NCBI GenBank assembly: GCA_023426145.1
Contig: JAFABG010000031.1
Coordinates: 62,001-126,000 of the forward strand
Direction: 5' to 3'
Origin: Bacteroidota bacterium
GTDB taxonomy: Bacteria; Bacteroidota; Bacteroidia; Bacteroidales; Bacteroidaceae
Length of the DNA stretch: 64,000 nt
Numbering within the stretch: the stretch's first letter is position 1; each line of letters opens with the position of its first letter. The notes under the pieces are model-generated. The model searched no databases and had not been told where the DNA came from. It was given only the letters and a program-made list of their open reading frames with translations. Of this stretch, positions 25,534-34,701 are shown one piece after another. The translations under genes were made by a program, and so were the position numbers.

Positions 25534-27885
25534 ATGAAGACACGAATACTATTACCTTTGTTTACTTTTCTAGTTGCGACCCTTACTTTACAGGGTAAAC
25601 AGACCGATTTTGTTTTGCAGGCTGGACAGAAGGTTCGCATAGCTTGTAGTAGCTCGGAGGCTCCTGTGGTTCAAACTGCTCTTGAACTGTTGAGATGTGA
25701 CTTGCAAACGGTCCTTTCTGCCCAATCCCATGTGAACGAAAAGGAGGGAGTTATACTTGTTGGAACACTGGGGCAAAGTAAATTGCTTGAGAAGATAAAT
25801 CTCGATACTTCTGTTTTGTCCGGGAAAAAACAAGCCTTTCTGTTAACTGTTTCTTCCAAAGGCCAGTTGCTTGTGGTTGGGAGTGATAGTCATGGCACTG
25901 CGTATGGATTAATAGAAATATCTCGTTTGCTAGGAGTCTCTCCTTGGGAATGGTGGGCCGACGTGACTCCTGACAAACAAGCGACATTTCATCTCTCTTC
26001 CGGGTTTAGAACCATGCAGTTTCCTTCTGTAGAATATCGGGGTATCTTTATTAATGATGAAGACTGGGGATTGATGCCTTGGAGTAGTCAAACTTATGAG
26101 CCGTCGGAGGTGAAAGGCGAAATTGGTCCGCGCACCAACGAGCGCATCTTTGAACTTCTCCTTCGTTTGAGAGCAAATACTTACTGGCCGGCCATGCACG
26201 AGTGTACAGTTCCTTTCTTCATGACAAAAGGAAACCGCGAAATGGCTAAGAAATATGGTATTTTTATGGGGTCTTCTCATTGTGAACCAATGGCTTGCAA
26301 TGCTGCTGGCGAATGGAAGAGACGTGGCGAAGGTGCATACGATTATGTGAATAATAGTTCCTCGGTGTATCAGTTTTGGGAAAATCGAGTGAAGGAAGTT
26401 GCCGGACAAGAGATTCTCTACACCTTGGGCATGCGCGGTGTACATGATGGGAAAATGCAAGGAGCTAAAACGATTGCAGAACAAAAATCAGTGCTCGATC
26501 GAGTTTTTACTGATCAGCGTGGCTTACTGGCAAAATATATCAATAAGGATGTAGCTCAAGTGCCACAAGTCTTTATTCCATATAAGGAAGTGCTCGATAT
26601 TTACCATGCTGGTTTAAAAGTTCCTGAAGATGTCACATTAATGTGGTGTGATGATAATTACGGTTATATTCGCCATTTTCCTACCGCTGAAGAACGTGCT
26701 AGAAAGGGAGGGAATGGCATCTACTATCATATCTCCTATTGGGGGCGGCCACACGATTATTTGTGGCTGAGTAGCATGAGTCCATGGCTCATCTATCAAC
26801 AGATGAAGCTAGCCTATGAGCAAGGGATACAGAAAATGTGGGTCTTGAATGTTGGAGATATTAAACCGGCAGAATATCAAATCGAGTTATTTATGGATAT
26901 GGCCTGGAATTTAGATCAGGTATCTTCCGAAGGGGTTGCGTCCCATCTCAATAAATGGTTGGAAAGGGAGCTTGGGTCTTCTTGTGCATCTGCTGTATTT
27001 CCAGCAATGAAGGAACACTATCGTTTGGCTTATATCTGCAAACCTGAGTTCTTGGGAAACACGCGTACAGAGGAGAAAGATCCCCTATTTAGGGTTGTTA
27101 AAGATATGCCTTGGAGCGAGCGAACGATTGAAAATCGTTTGGAGGTCTATAGCTTGCTTTCTGAAACAGTGGAACATGCCGCTTCAAGGGTACCTGCAAA
27201 TAAACAGAGTGCTTATTTTGAATTGGTTAAATATCCTGTACAGGCAGCCGCACAGATGAATCGCAAATTGCTATATGCTCAATTGGCACGCCATCAGAAG
27301 GCTGATTGGGCACTAAGTGATCTGGCCTACGATAGTATTGTTGCGCTTACTCAGCACTATAATGCTTTGGAAGGTGGAAAATGGAATCGCATGATGGATT
27401 TTAAGCCTCGTAATCTACCGGTATTCAGTCGTGTTGAAAGGAAGGTAGCTTCGGCTCCGATGCTAGCTGACCGCAAACCGATCTATATATGGAGTGGTGT
27501 AGATGCCCAAAAGGGCGATCCGGTTCTTTGTGAAGGATTAGGTTATGAAGGGAAAGCAACAAAGCTCAAGAAAAATGATACGTTGACATTCACCTTCCCT
27601 CATTGGGCTACTGACTCGCTCGAATTGGATATTCGTTTACTTCCCATGCATCCCATAGGGGGTGATCAATTGCGCTTTACAGTGTCAATAGATGGTGCAA
27701 CTCCTGAAGTGATAGCTTATGAGACGCAAGGGCGTAGCGAAGAATGGAAAGAGAATGTGCTTCGCAATCAGGCTGTTAGAAAACTGAGACTTGCTGTGCC
27801 ACAAAAGGGATCTCACCAGATTCAAATAAAGGCCTTAGATGAGGGAGTGATCTTAGATCAGATGCTGCTTTATGAAATGCCATAA
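25534..27885 (+). CDS. GH115 xylan alpha-glucuronidase, first paralogue
   Basis: Exported glycoside hydrolase of 783 residues in family GH115, which removes (4-O-methyl)-glucuronic acid from xylan. The N-terminal domain contains the GTAYGLIEISRLLGVSPWEWWAD motif (in pieces) and the catalytic TIM barrel the VEYRGIFINDEDWGL, MGSSHCEPM and MWCDDNYGYIRHFP motifs. A C-terminal beta domain runs from about 650 to 780. It is about 200 residues shorter than the second GH115 in this window, mainly at the C-terminus. It converges with a GT2 gene leaving only 4 bp, so there is no separate terminator. Confidence 0.9.
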   Translation: MKTRILLPLFTFLVATLTLQGKQTDFVLQAGQKVRIACSSSEAPVVQTALELLRCDLQTVLSAQSHVNEKEGVILVGTLGQSKLLEKINLDTSVLSGKKQAFLLTVSSKGQLLVVGSDSHGTAYGLIEISRLLGVSPWEWWADVTPDKQATFHLSSGFRTMQFPSVEYRGIFINDEDWGLMPWSSQTYEPSEVKGEIGPRTNERIFELLLRLRANTYWPAMHECTVPFFMTKGNREMAKKYGIFMGSSHCEPMACNAAGEWKRRGEGAYDYVNNSSSVYQFWENRVKEVAGQEILYTLGMRGVHDGKMQGAKTIAEQKSVLDRVFTDQRGLLAKYINKDVAQVPQVFIPYKEVLDIYHAGLKVPEDVTLMWCDDNYGYIRHFPTAEERARKGGNGIYYHISYWGRPHDYLWLSSMSPWLIYQQMKLAYEQGIQKMWVLNVGDIKPAEYQIELFMDMAWNLDQVSSEGVASHLNKWLERELGSSCASAVFPAMKEHYRLAYICKPEFLGNTRTEEKDPLFRVVKDMPWSERTIENRLEVYSLLSETVEHAASRVPANKQSAYFELVKYPVQAAAQMNRKLLYAQLARHQKADWALSDLAYDSIVALTQHYNALEGGKWNRMMDFKPRNLPVFSRVERKVASAPMLADRKPIYIWSGVDAQKGDPVLCEGLGYEGKATKLKKNDTLTFTFPHWATDSLELDIRLLPMHPIGGDQLRFTVSIDGATPEVIAYETQGRSEEWKENVLRNQAVRKLRLAVPQKGSHQIQIKALDEGVILDQMLLYEMP

Positions 27886-27889
27886 AGAC

Positions 27890-28645
27890 TCATTGTCCCG
27901 GTTTGATGAATAATCGAAGAATAAACCAAGCGTGATGCGCAGCGGTGCTGATCCAACCGTAGTGCTTTGACATAATTCGGAATCGTTCTTTTAGGGAGGC
28001 CTTACGGTTTTGAGTGGTCATTCCTTCATCTAGATAGTCAATAAGTGTCAGGCGCGTATTGTGAAGAGTACGCGCTTTTTTCATCACGCGAATGCACCAA
28101 TCGAAATCAGCCGAGTATCGGTAGGTTAAATCATAGGGTTCCACAAGGGCACGTTTGGCAAAGAAAGCCTGATGGCATACCAGCATACCCTGTTTGAAGC
28201 TTTTCCAAGTCAGAGATTCAGGAGTTGAAAGGCGGCGCATGTGCAGAAAATGTCCACTCTTGTCCACAATTGCTGTTTCACCATAGATCACATCCGGAAG
28301 CTCGATTCCATTAATGGTGTGTACCATTTGTTGGATCGTATCGTCTTCGTGGAAACAGTCACCGGCGTTAAGGAAACAGATATAGTCGCCATTCGCTAGC
28401 GCGATAGCCTTATTCATCGCATCATATAATCCCTTGTCCGGTTCACTTACCACGGTGTGAATGTGTGAACGATATTTTTCAATAATGGAGTGGGTACCAT
28501 CTTTAGAGGCGCCGTCCACTATAATATATTCGATGTGGTGATAAGTTTGTGAAATTACACTCAAAATAGTCTCTTCCAATACTTCCTCAGCATTGTAGGT
28601 CACAGTGATAATAGAGAACTTAGGAGTGGGGTGAACGCTATGCAT
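27890..28645 (-). CDS. GT2 glycosyltransferase
   Basis: Inverting family 2 glycosyltransferase of 251 residues, cytosolic face of the membrane. The N-terminal FSIITVTYNAEE is the nucleotide-binding strand, YIIVDGASKDGT and DKGLYDAMNKAI are typical, and LNAGDCF stands in place of the DXD metal motif. The start overlaps the stop of the upstream GT4 gene by 8 bp. Donor and acceptor unknown. Confidence 0.88.
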   Translation of the reverse strand: MHSVHPTPKFSIITVTYNAEEVLEETILSVISQTYHHIEYIIVDGASKDGTHSIIEKYRSHIHTVVSEPDKGLYDAMNKAIALANGDYICFLNAGDCFHEDDTIQQMVHTINGIELPDVIYGETAIVDKSGHFLHMRRLSTPESLTWKSFKQGMLVCHQAFFAKRALVEPYDLTYRYSADFDWCIRVMKKARTLHNTRLTLIDYLDEGMTTQNRKASLKERFRIMSKHYGWISTAAHHAWFILRLFIKPGQ

Positions 28646-29903
28646 ATTTCCCTGTTATTTTATTATAGATATCCGTATATTTTTTAGCAATAATGCTTTC
28701 CGAATAGTTTCCTATAGCTTTGCGGCAAGCTTGTGCCGAAAGCTCAGCATATTCGGGGTCGGTCAATACCCAGTGAATACCATTAGCTAGGTCGTCCGAC
28801 GATTTGCGCTGAGCGACGTATCCGTTGTGCAGATGATCAATCATTTCGGGGATTCCTCCGGTGTTGAATCCTACGCAAGGCACTCCACATGCCATTGCTT
28901 CCATAACCATATTGGGTAGGTTTTCTTCGAGAGAAGGAATGACGAAGAGGTCAACCGCATTGTATATATCCACCAGTTCATGCTCATTTTGAATATATGG
29001 AAGAGCATATACACGGAAAGGAATCAACTTTTCGATTTCTTGAGATTGATTGCCAAAGACTACAACACCCAATGACTCTCTACAGTCCGGATGTTTCTCG
29101 GCCAATATTTTGCAGGCTTCAATGAGATAATCTACTCCTTTGCGCTGGTCGGTGATTTTGACAGAACCAAATAAAATCAGTTTGCCTTCGCTAGGTAGCC
29201 TGTTTTTTGTACGCGCTTCTGACTTGCTATGAGGTCTAAACAGATTCGTATTGATCGCATTGGGGATATTGGTTACTGTCTGTCCTGAAAGCAATGCACT
29301 AGCTTTCGCTTTCTCTGCTATCCATTCGCTACAGCCAACAAAAGTGATAGGTGCCAGACTGTAAATCTGCTTTTTCTTCCGGAATGTTCGGTTTGCTAAA
29401 TCTTTTTTACCCCCTCCTCCGTAGAGATAGGGACAATGGTGGCATTCCTGCTCATAGTTTTTGCATTCTCGGGCATAGTGGCAGATGCCGGTGCTTGGCC
29501 ACATGTCGTGCATTGTCCAAACAACAGGCTTTCCGGATAGAAGAATTTTTTGAAGGGTATGAAGTGAGAGCATGCCTTGATTGATCCAATGCAAGTGGAT
29601 CACATCTGCCTGTTGGTATTCAGGAAGCGAAGTAATATCTGTTCCGGTGTTGGCAATGTCAACGGCAAACAACTCATTCTTCTTAAAGTGGTTGGCTTTC
29701 CAAATAACAATTCGTTCCCAAAGGAATCTCCAAACATTCAGCCAGCTGTGTTTTAATTCTACAACGCTGATTTGATCTGTTTGCTTATCGCGTACCAACA
29801 TTTTCGCCTTGATACCGTTGTTTTTAAGCGATTCCAACAGGCGTCCGGCAGCTACAGCTGCTCCGCCAGTTCGTTCGGAAGTATTGATGATTAGTACCCT
29901 CAT
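28638..29903 (-). CDS. GT4 glycosyltransferase
   Basis: GT-B fold retaining glycosyltransferase (about 421 residues from the ATG at 29903, MRVLIINTSERTGGAAVAA). The longer frame from 29924 overlaps the -7 element, so the internal ATG is preferred. The C-terminal half has the donor-site EX7E region around PSLEENLPNMVMEAMACGVP. The Gly-rich N-terminus binds the acceptor side. A CxxxC-rich insert (CHYARECKNYEQECHHCPY) is typical of some exopolysaccharide GT4 enzymes. First gene of the minus-strand half, divergent from wecC. Confidence 0.88.
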   Translation of the reverse strand: MRVLIINTSERTGGAAVAAGRLLESLKNNGIKAKMLVRDKQTDQISVVELKHSWLNVWRFLWERIVIWKANHFKKNELFAVDIANTGTDITSLPEYQQADVIHLHWINQGMLSLHTLQKILLSGKPVVWTMHDMWPSTGICHYARECKNYEQECHHCPYLYGGGGKKDLANRTFRKKKQIYSLAPITFVGCSEWIAEKAKASALLSGQTVTNIPNAINTNLFRPHSKSEARTKNRLPSEGKLILFGSVKITDQRKGVDYLIEACKILAEKHPDCRESLGVVVFGNQSQEIEKLIPFRVYALPYIQNEHELVDIYNAVDLFVIPSLEENLPNMVMEAMACGVPCVGFNTGGIPEMIDHLHNGYVAQRKSSDDLANGIHWVLTDPEYAELSAQACRKAIGNYSESIIAKKYTDIYNKITGKYA

Positions 29904-29921
29904 TCTTTCAAAATGTTTGCA

Positions 29922-29929
29922 CAAAAGTA
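29922..29929 (-). promoter_or_regulatory. -7 element of the GT4-GT2 transcript
   Basis: Minus-strand TACTTTTG, 18 bp before the start at 29903; divergent from the wecC element. Confidence 0.45.
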
Positions 29930-29971
29930 GTGGTTTTCAGTGAAAATCCGTACAAAGTCACATATTATTTG

Positions 29972-29979
29972 TACTTTTG
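29972..29979 (+). promoter_or_regulatory. -7 element of wecC-wecB
   Basis: TACTTTTG is followed by an AAGGAG ribosome binding site (around 29994) and the ATG at 30009. It sits 42 bp from the divergent GT4 element. Confidence 0.5.
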
Positions 29980-30008
29980 CCTCACTTATTAATAAGGAGA
30001 TATTAAAC

Positions 30009-31211
30009 ATGAAAAAGGTTGTGTTTTTAGGATTAGGGTATATTGGTCTTCCTACGGCAGCCGTTGCTGCTGCACATGGTTTTGAAGTCATTGGTGTGGA
30101 TGTAAATCCTGCTGTGGTGGAAACAATCAATCAAGGGAAGATACACATTGTGGAACCAGAATTAGGACAGGTAGTCAGAGATGTGGTTCAGAATGGTAAA
30201 TTGCGTGCGGTGGGGAAACCTGAGCCGGCAGATGCTTTTTTTGTTGTAGTTCCTACCCCCTTTAAGCAAAACCACCGGGCAGACATTACGTATGTAGAAG
30301 CGGCTACCCGTTCTGTTATTCCTTATTTACAAGAAGGTAATCTATTTGTCATCGAGTCTACTTCGCCTGTTTATACTACCGAACGTATGGCGGAAGTGAT
30401 CTATAAAGAACGTCCTGAACTAAAAGGCAAATTATATATCGCTTATTGCCCGGAACGAGTGTTGCCGGGAAATACTTTGTATGAGTTAGTTCACAACGAT
30501 CGGGTGATTGGAGGTATCAATGCCGAATCAACCGAAAAAGCATCTTCCTTTTATTCTACTTTCGTACAAGGTAAATTGCATGGAACCAATGCGCGTACAG
30601 CAGAAATGTGCAAACTGACCGAGAATTCTTCTCGCGATTCTCAGATTGCTTTTGCTAACGAACTTTCCATGATTTGTGATAAAGCGGGTATTAATGTGTG
30701 GGAACTGATTGAACTCGCCAATAAGCACCCTCGCGTGAATATTCTTCAGCCGGGTTGCGGTGTAGGTGGACACTGTATTGCGGTAGACCCTTGGTTCATT
30801 GTGTCCGACTATCCTGAACAAGCGCAACTTATCAAACGCGCTCGTGAAACGAATGACTATAAAGCGGATTGGTGTGCTAATAAAGTGTTGGAAACTTGCC
30901 AGAAATTTGTTGAACAGTATGGACGCGAGCCGATCGTCGCTTGTATGGGGTTAGCATTTAAACCCAATATTGACGATTTACGTGAATCTCCAGCTAAATA
31001 TATTGCTTCTCGTATCATTTCGGAGTCGAGGGCAGACGTCTTGATTGTTGAACCTAATATTGAAAGCCACAACAGCTTTCATCTCACAGCCTATCAAGAG
31101 GCCTATGCAAAAGCCGATATCGTTGTTTGGCTTGTGCGTCACGATGTCTTTGTGGCTTTGCCTAGAGAAGAAGATAAGTTGGAATTAGATTTCTGTGGTG
31201 TGAGACGCTAA
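30009..31211 (+). CDS. wecC: UDP-N-acetyl-D-mannosamine dehydrogenase
   Basis: Oxidises UDP-ManNAc to UDP-ManNAcA with two NAD+. The N-terminal Rossmann motif is GLGYIGLPTAA, and the catalytic Cys256 lies in GCGVGGHCIAVDPW. Three UDPG/MGDP dehydrogenase domains fit the 400-residue length. The ATG at 30009 has a proper ribosome binding site; the frame continues upstream to 29940 without one. wecB follows after 6 bp, so both steps from UDP-GlcNAc are encoded together. Confidence 0.92.
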   Translation: MKKVVFLGLGYIGLPTAAVAAAHGFEVIGVDVNPAVVETINQGKIHIVEPELGQVVRDVVQNGKLRAVGKPEPADAFFVVVPTPFKQNHRADITYVEAATRSVIPYLQEGNLFVIESTSPVYTTERMAEVIYKERPELKGKLYIAYCPERVLPGNTLYELVHNDRVIGGINAESTEKASSFYSTFVQGKLHGTNARTAEMCKLTENSSRDSQIAFANELSMICDKAGINVWELIELANKHPRVNILQPGCGVGGHCIAVDPWFIVSDYPEQAQLIKRARETNDYKADWCANKVLETCQKFVEQYGREPIVACMGLAFKPNIDDLRESPAKYIASRIISESRADVLIVEPNIESHNSFHLTAYQEAYAKADIVVWLVRHDVFVALPREEDKLELDFCGVRR

Positions 31212-31217
31212 TTAATT

Positions 31218-32345
31218 ATGAAAAAGATATTGCTTGTTTTTGGTACGCGCCCCGAAGCTATAAAAATGGCTCCGCTGGTTAAAGCCTTTCAGAAAGATAC
31301 GGATCACTTTGAAACAAGGGTTTGTGTCACTGCCCAGCATCGGCAGATGTTGGATCAGGTGTTAGAAGTGTTTGGCATTACCCCGGAGTATGACTTAAAT
31401 ATAATGGCTCCCAATCAAGATTTATACGATATAACCAGTAAAGTTTTGATCGGGTTGCGTGATGTACTGAAAGATTTCCGTCCGGACACGGTGTTGGTTC
31501 ACGGAGACACTACGACTTCAATGGCTGCTTCACTTGCGGCTTTCTATATGCAGATACCCGTAGGACATGTGGAGGCAGGATTGCGTACGTATAACTTGCA
31601 GTCTCCTTGGCCGGAGGAAATGAACCGACAGGTCACTGATCGTATTTGTGCATATTATTTTGCTCCGACAGAACAATCCAAACAAAACTTGTTGCAAGAG
31701 AATATAACTTCAGATAAAATCTTTGTTACCGGGAATACGGTGATTGATGCTTTGCTGATGGCAGCAGACATTATCTCTACTACTCCAGGAATGAAGGAAA
31801 AGCTGGGCAAGGAACTTCAAGAGAAAGGTTACGAGGTGGGTAATCGCTCTTATATACTTGTAACTGGACATCGTAGAGAAAACTTCGGTGAGGGATTCTT
31901 GCATATATGCAAAGCGATTAAAGAATTGGCTGCGTTGCATCCGGATATGGACATTGTATATCCCGTTCACTTGAACCCGAATGTGCAGAAGCCTGTTTAT
32001 GAGATGCTTTCCGGCTTGAATAATGTATATTTGATATCTCCGTTGGATTACTTGCCTTTCATTTATGCCATGCAACACGCTACGCTGTTGCTGACGGATA
32101 GTGGTGGGGTGCAGGAAGAAGCTCCTTCATTGGGTAAACCTGTGCTGGTGATGCGCGATACGACTGAGCGTCCGGAAGCTGTTGAGGCAGGTACGGTGAA
32201 GCTTGTCGGCACCGATGCGGAGGCTATTGTGAGCAATGTCACAGCTTTGCTCCTTGATAAAAATATGTATCAGCGGATGTCCGAGACTCATAATCCTTAT
32301 GGCGATGGTCATGCTTGTGAAAGGATTATGGAGGTTCTTCGCTGA
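31218..32345 (+). CDS. wecB: UDP-N-acetylglucosamine 2-epimerase (non-hydrolysing)
   Basis: Interconverts UDP-GlcNAc and UDP-ManNAc, feeding WecC. GT-B fold with FGTRPEAIKMAPL, VHGDTTTSMAA, HVEAGLRT, GHRRENFG and the donor-site TDSGGVQEEAPSLGKP motifs, all intact. Length 375 is standard. A hairpin terminator follows. Confidence 0.94.
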   Translation: MKKILLVFGTRPEAIKMAPLVKAFQKDTDHFETRVCVTAQHRQMLDQVLEVFGITPEYDLNIMAPNQDLYDITSKVLIGLRDVLKDFRPDTVLVHGDTTTSMAASLAAFYMQIPVGHVEAGLRTYNLQSPWPEEMNRQVTDRICAYYFAPTEQSKQNLLQENITSDKIFVTGNTVIDALLMAADIISTTPGMKEKLGKELQEKGYEVGNRSYILVTGHRRENFGEGFLHICKAIKELAALHPDMDIVYPVHLNPNVQKPVYEMLSGLNNVYLISPLDYLPFIYAMQHATLLLTDSGGVQEEAPSLGKPVLVMRDTTERPEAVEAGTVKLVGTDAEAIVSNVTALLLDKNMYQRMSETHNPYGDGHACERIMEVLR

Positions 32346-32383
32346 TCAAATGAACCTTTTTTGATAGATTTTAAATCTTTAAA

Positions 32384-32420
32384 AGCCAGATGGTTGTTTG
32401 TCAATAGTCTGGCTATTTTT
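32384..32420 (+). terminator. Terminator after wecB
   Basis: AGCCAGA/TCTGGCT stem followed by ATTTTTATTT, 38 bp past the wecB stop. Confidence 0.65.
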
Positions 32421-32466
32421 ATTTATCTTCTAACTGTCTTGCGCTTGAGCCAAAATGAGATGGAGC

Positions 32467-33669
32467 TTATTTCGACGCAATTTCTTGAAAAGCTTCCAGA
32501 TAACGTTCGGCTACAGTTTCTATATTAATCTTTTCACGAATAATCCGCTCAGATTCTTCTCCCATTTGTTTGCAACGTTCGGGCGATTCGAACATCTTTT
32601 CGATGTTTGCTGCCAGACTTTCAACGTCTCCGTTCTTAAAGAAATAGCCATTCTTGCCTTCAATAACAAGATCACGTTCCGTGCTGTCGCATACAGAGCA
32701 AAGCACAGGCATGCCGTACGTCATGGCGTCATTAATTGACAATCCTCCCATGCCTGCGAGTACGTATATGCTCGATTCATTCATGTATGCTCCCAATGTT
32801 TTGGGGTCGTAGACTGCTCCGGTGAAGCGTATCTTTTCAGTGAGTTGCAGACTGTTGGCTCGTTGTTTGAGGTGTTCAAGCTCGGGTCCATCACCAACGA
32901 TAACCAGTTCTGCATCGGGATAGTTGGTGGTCACTTTCCAAAACGCATCAATCAGTAGATCTACGCGTTTCCATTTAACGAGTCGTCCAATGTGTAGCAA
33001 CCGCTGATTGGAAGGAGGAAGAAGCTGCGGTGAAGCTAGTACTGATTCCTTTTCTTTGAGGAGAGCTTCCGTATCCGAGGAATTGTAGGTGACATGTATC
33101 TGCTCTTTGTCCACTCCATAGGAAGGGAGAATGTCATAGGCAGCTGTGGAATAATTCAATGTGGCAGTAGCTTTCCCATAACAATATTTACGAATTTTGG
33201 CAGTAGCCCATTGGCGTAAGTAAAACCCTTTTCCGGTGCTTAGTAGCTGCATACTCTCGTCATACATCGGATTTTCCTTAAAATAGGTTTTGATTTTACC
33301 GTAAGGAGGTGTCTGAAAAGGAATTTCTCGGATCACAAGTTTAGCGTTGCAGCTCTTTATGGCACGTCTCAGTGCAGGGCTGAAGAAGACTTGCAGAAAA
33401 TAGGGCCATCCGGTCACTACAATATCCGGTTGTTCCTCTGTAATGATTTCAGGGAGTTGGGGAAAGGCACTTTTCCCGTAGAACATTTTCTTTTCAAGAG
33501 TCGCACGTTGCTTAAATTTTCCGCCGTCTACCATTTTAACTCCTTTACCGATCGTGGTATTTCCTTTTTGCGGATTAACAACGACTATTTCTACCCCTTT
33601 TGCCACTAACTTGTTGAGCATGGCATTTAGATAGTGGGGCATTCCCCCGAAAGTGAAAAGTACCTTCAT
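32467..33669 (-). CDS. GT4 glycosyltransferase
   Basis: Cytosolic GT-B glycosyltransferase of 400 residues. The start has a Gly-rich loop (FTFGGMPHYLNAML), and the donor half contains LHIGRLVKWKRVDLLIDAF, VIVGDGPELEHL and the EX7E-like stretch near AGMGGLSINDAMTYGMP. The ATG overlaps the upstream GT stop by four bases. Sugar specificity unknown. Confidence 0.88.
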   Translation of the reverse strand: MKVLFTFGGMPHYLNAMLNKLVAKGVEIVVVNPQKGNTTIGKGVKMVDGGKFKQRATLEKKMFYGKSAFPQLPEIITEEQPDIVVTGWPYFLQVFFSPALRRAIKSCNAKLVIREIPFQTPPYGKIKTYFKENPMYDESMQLLSTGKGFYLRQWATAKIRKYCYGKATATLNYSTAAYDILPSYGVDKEQIHVTYNSSDTEALLKEKESVLASPQLLPPSNQRLLHIGRLVKWKRVDLLIDAFWKVTTNYPDAELVIVGDGPELEHLKQRANSLQLTEKIRFTGAVYDPKTLGAYMNESSIYVLAGMGGLSINDAMTYGMPVLCSVCDSTERDLVIEGKNGYFFKNGDVESLAANIEKMFESPERCKQMGEESERIIREKINIETVAERYLEAFQEIASK

Positions 33670-34685
33670 TGTTTTAAAAGTGTTTGAAGTTGATGATGAA
33701 ACGCTTGGCTAAACTCTTTCCAAGAGTGTTCATCTAGAAAATGCTGATAATTTTCCAAGCTGTAAGCCTTCTGATCCTGATTCATGATCGTTCTAAGATC
33801 ATCGAAGGAGTTAAATGTATGTACGCACAATAGGGGCTCATGTGCATAGTCTCTGAACGAACCCACGTTTGGCCCAATGACTTTAGCACCAAAAGAGAGC
33901 GAATCCATGAGGATGCCTGAGCTTAGTATAGACTCGGCAGCGTATGGTATCAAAACATAGCGCGCTTTCTGTATCTCTTGCTTTAGCTCGTCGTACGGAA
34001 TGCTTCTATTCTCTATGGAAATATGTTCATTTTTTGCTTGTGAGAGTTCTTCCAGCAGATCATCTGAACTGCATTTCCCTATGATTTTTATTCTTAATTC
34101 TGACAAATGCTCCTTGGCAAAGCGAACGAATGCTAATACTCCTTTATATCTCGAGATATTTCCCCAAAGCAAGAGATCTGTGTCTACGCTGCCTTTGGAC
34201 GCACTCTCTTCTGGGAGACGGTTTTTGGTGGGGTGGTGCATAAAGATCGTTTTGAAAGTGGCAGTTTCGCATCGTTGATGGATCACCTCTATGCCTTCCG
34301 TAGCATGCGTCACGATGAGGCTGGACTGACGAATAATGAACCGCGTTAGTGCCTTTTTTATCCATTGGTGCTTCGACGTATGCGATTGTTTGTTGTGGAG
34401 AAACCATACAATTTCCTTGCCCCTCAGTCTGATCTTGATCAGAAACCAAAAAGCTAAAAGGGCTTGCAATATTCCGTATTTATAATCGGGAACATTCTCT
34501 AACCAATGGAAGATGTAGACATCACTCGTTGTTTTCTTAAATACCAGACTAAACAAAGGGTTTTTGTGCGGTGGATTGTTCACCACTATCCCTTCCTCTT
34601 CCAATGCTTGGATGAAGTCTTTGATATAAGGGTTGACTTGTATATTCCCCCGGTCGATGTTTCGCGGATATAGAGTAACTTTCAT
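33666..34685 (-). CDS. GT-B fold glycosyltransferase, divergent
   Basis: Protein of 339 residues with the GT4-like two-Rossmann layout: an N-terminal half with IFHWLENVPDYKYG and a donor half with LLLWGNISRYKGVLAFVRFA and the SSGILMDSLSFGAKVIGP loop. Motifs are weaker than in its neighbours, so the family assignment (GT4 or a related GT-B clan) is less certain. Overlaps the downstream GT4 gene by 4 bp. Confidence 0.78.
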   Translation of the reverse strand: MKVTLYPRNIDRGNIQVNPYIKDFIQALEEEGIVVNNPPHKNPLFSLVFKKTTSDVYIFHWLENVPDYKYGILQALLAFWFLIKIRLRGKEIVWFLHNKQSHTSKHQWIKKALTRFIIRQSSLIVTHATEGIEVIHQRCETATFKTIFMHHPTKNRLPEESASKGSVDTDLLLWGNISRYKGVLAFVRFAKEHLSELRIKIIGKCSSDDLLEELSQAKNEHISIENRSIPYDELKQEIQKARYVLIPYAAESILSSGILMDSLSFGAKVIGPNVGSFRDYAHEPLLCVHTFNSFDDLRTIMNQDQKAYSLENYQHFLDEHSWKEFSQAFHHQLQTLLKQ

Positions 34686-34701
34686 TCTTTTTCTTCTGCG
34701 T

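Noticed and set aside
25930..26484. Minus-strand 184-codon frame inside GH115
   Set aside because: Shadow of the GH115 catalytic domain.
29940..30008. Longer N-terminus for wecC
   Set aside because: Crosses the -7 element and lacks a ribosome binding site; the ATG at 30009 follows AAGGAG and begins the Rossmann motif.
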